DNA from: Chloroflexota bacterium
GTDB taxonomy: Bacteria; Chloroflexota; Anaerolineae; UBA1429
Reading direction: 5' to 3'
Length of the DNA: 32,433 nt
Assembly: GCA_021372475.1 (NCBI GenBank)
Contig: JAJFUJ010000199.1
Location: 1 to 32,433, forward strand
In this document: one piece after another, positions 31,826 through 32,433 of the stretch
Layout of the letters: each line of letters starts with the position of its first letter
Position numbering within the stretch: the stretch's first letter is position 1
Notes under the pieces: generated by a model
What the model saw: the letters and a program-made list of their open reading frames with translations, nothing else
What the model was told of the DNA's origin: nothing
The model's database searches: none
Program-made: the position numbers and the translations under genes

Positions 31826-32433
31826 ATGCAGGTAATGAAGCCTCTGCGTACAGTAGGCATCATGGGATATGGGGCGTATATACCACGTTACCGTTTGCCG
31901 GCCAGCGAGATTAGCCGCATCTGGGGCGGGGAGACTGAGGGAACGGCTGCATTCAAGAGCGTGCCAGGCCTGGACGAAGACACCATCACCATTGCCATCG
32001 AGGCGGCGCGCAACGCTAGCACTCGTGCGGGCATCGACCCATGTGCATTACGCGCGGTATGGGTCGGCAGCGAATCACATCCTTATGCCGTCAAACCCAG
32101 CTCAACGTTGGTCGCCGAAGCCATCGGCGCCGGGCCGGGCTGCCTGGGTGCGGATTGGCAGTTCGCCTGTAAAGCCGGCACCGAAGCGCTGCAGGCCGGC
32201 ATTGCGTTGATTGGCTCAGGTATGGCGGATTATGCTATGGCGATAGGCGCAGATACCGCACAGGGACGGCCAGGCGACGCATTGGAATATACCGCCGCTG
32301 CCGGCGGCGCGGCCTTTATCCTCGGTCCGGCCGAGCAAAGCGCGGCTGTGCTGGAAGGCTCGTACTCCTATATCAGCGACACCCCCGATTTCTGGCGCCG
32401 ACCGCAGCAGCACTTTCCGCGCCACGGCGGGCG
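31826..32433 (+). CDS. mvaS: Hydroxymethylglutaryl-CoA synthase (archaeal-type), partial at right edge
   Basis: About 202 codons are present and the gene continues past the window. This enzyme condenses acetyl-CoA with acetoacetyl-CoA. The start [36 protein letters not shown] (catalytic Glu region), [21 protein letters not shown] and the nucleophilic Cys115 in [15 protein letters not shown] resemble archaeal HMG-CoA synthases, which usually work with a thiolase and a DUF35 protein. Those may lie just beyond the edge. GGGGAG lies 8 bases before the ATG. A second in-frame ATG at 31835 is possible. It follows mvaA with a 1-base gap. Confidence 0.92.
   Translation, partial: MQVMKPLRTVGIMGYGAYIPRYRLPASEISRIWGGETEGTAAFKSVPGLDEDTITIAIEAARNASTRAGIDPCALRAVWVGSESHPYAVKPSSTLVAEAIGAGPGCLGADWQFACKAGTEALQAGIALIGSGMADYAMAIGADTAQGRPGDALEYTAAAGGAAFILGPAEQSAAVLEGSYSYISDTPDFWRRPQQHFPRHGG

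Noticed and set aside
1-32433. Search by eye for CRISPR arrays, insertion sequences, prophage genes, integrases or rRNA
   Set aside because: No regularly spaced repeats, transposase motifs, phage structural genes or rRNA sequence were seen. The only repeat element noted is the REP-like pair at 5778-5887.

Overview
The window looks like a piece of a bacterial chromosome of moderately high GC, most likely from the phylum Chloroflexota (an Anaerolineae-like lineage). This is an inference from gene content: a bacterial class II HMG-CoA reductase next to an archaeal-type HMG-CoA synthase, a DUF4013 membrane protein, a two-helix NERD-like protein, a two-domain protein disulfide oxidoreductase and a RarA fused to a methyltransferase-like domain. 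No phage, insertion sequence, integrase or CRISPR array is visible. Nearly all of the sequence is coding, with short gaps that often hold clear sigma-70-type promoters.

Layout. (1) 1-2346, minus strand: a thiamine operon running leftwards from a promoter, a TPP riboswitch and an intrinsic terminator into thiamine pyrophosphokinase, an ABC permease and an NMT1/THI5-like lipoprotein cut by the window edge. (2) 2353-5670, minus: a two-HMA copper P-type ATPase whose promoter is covered by a palindrome, and an SDR protein lacking the catalytic Tyr and Lys. (3) About 5778-5887: a pair of inverted REP-like repeats. (4) 5971-10489, plus: two dolichol-phosphate-mannose-synthase-like glycosyltransferases, the ribosome-assembly GTPase RsgA, a deoxyhypusine-synthase-like protein of unknown role and an overlapping PfkB kinase, ended by a strong hairpin. 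(5) 10549-12531: tRNA-Leu(GAG) on minus and plsX plus a NERD-like membrane protein on plus, driven from overlapping divergent promoters. (6) 12530-13110, minus: an HNH nuclease with a TTG start and its own promoter.

(7) 13122-20248, minus: a five-gene carbohydrate operon in the order GH2 glycosidase, protein disulfide oxidoreductase, nagA, DUF1848 protein, glgP. (8) 20373-22611: an M20 peptidase (+) facing an amidohydrolase (-). (9) 22684-29303: a conserved hypothetical (+) convergent with a minus-strand operon moxR, DUF58, DUF4129, rarA-methyltransferase. The first three resemble the MoxR/DUF58 envelope or chaperone modules. (10) 29579-30412: a DUF4013 membrane protein with its own promoter and terminator. 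(11) 30475 to the end: mvaA then mvaS, the committed steps of the mevalonate route to isoprenoids, with mvaS cut by the right edge.

How the genes work together: the riboswitch lets thiamine pyrophosphate shut off its own salvage genes. The carbohydrate operon looks like intracellular breakdown of imported oligosaccharides and of glycogen. mvaA and mvaS supply isoprenoids, which could include polyprenyl phosphates used by the two glycosyltransferases. The least explained parts are the deoxyhypusine-synthase-like/PfkB pair, the RarA-methyltransferase fusion inside a MoxR operon, the DUF1848 protein beside nagA, and the degenerate NERD protein beside plsX.
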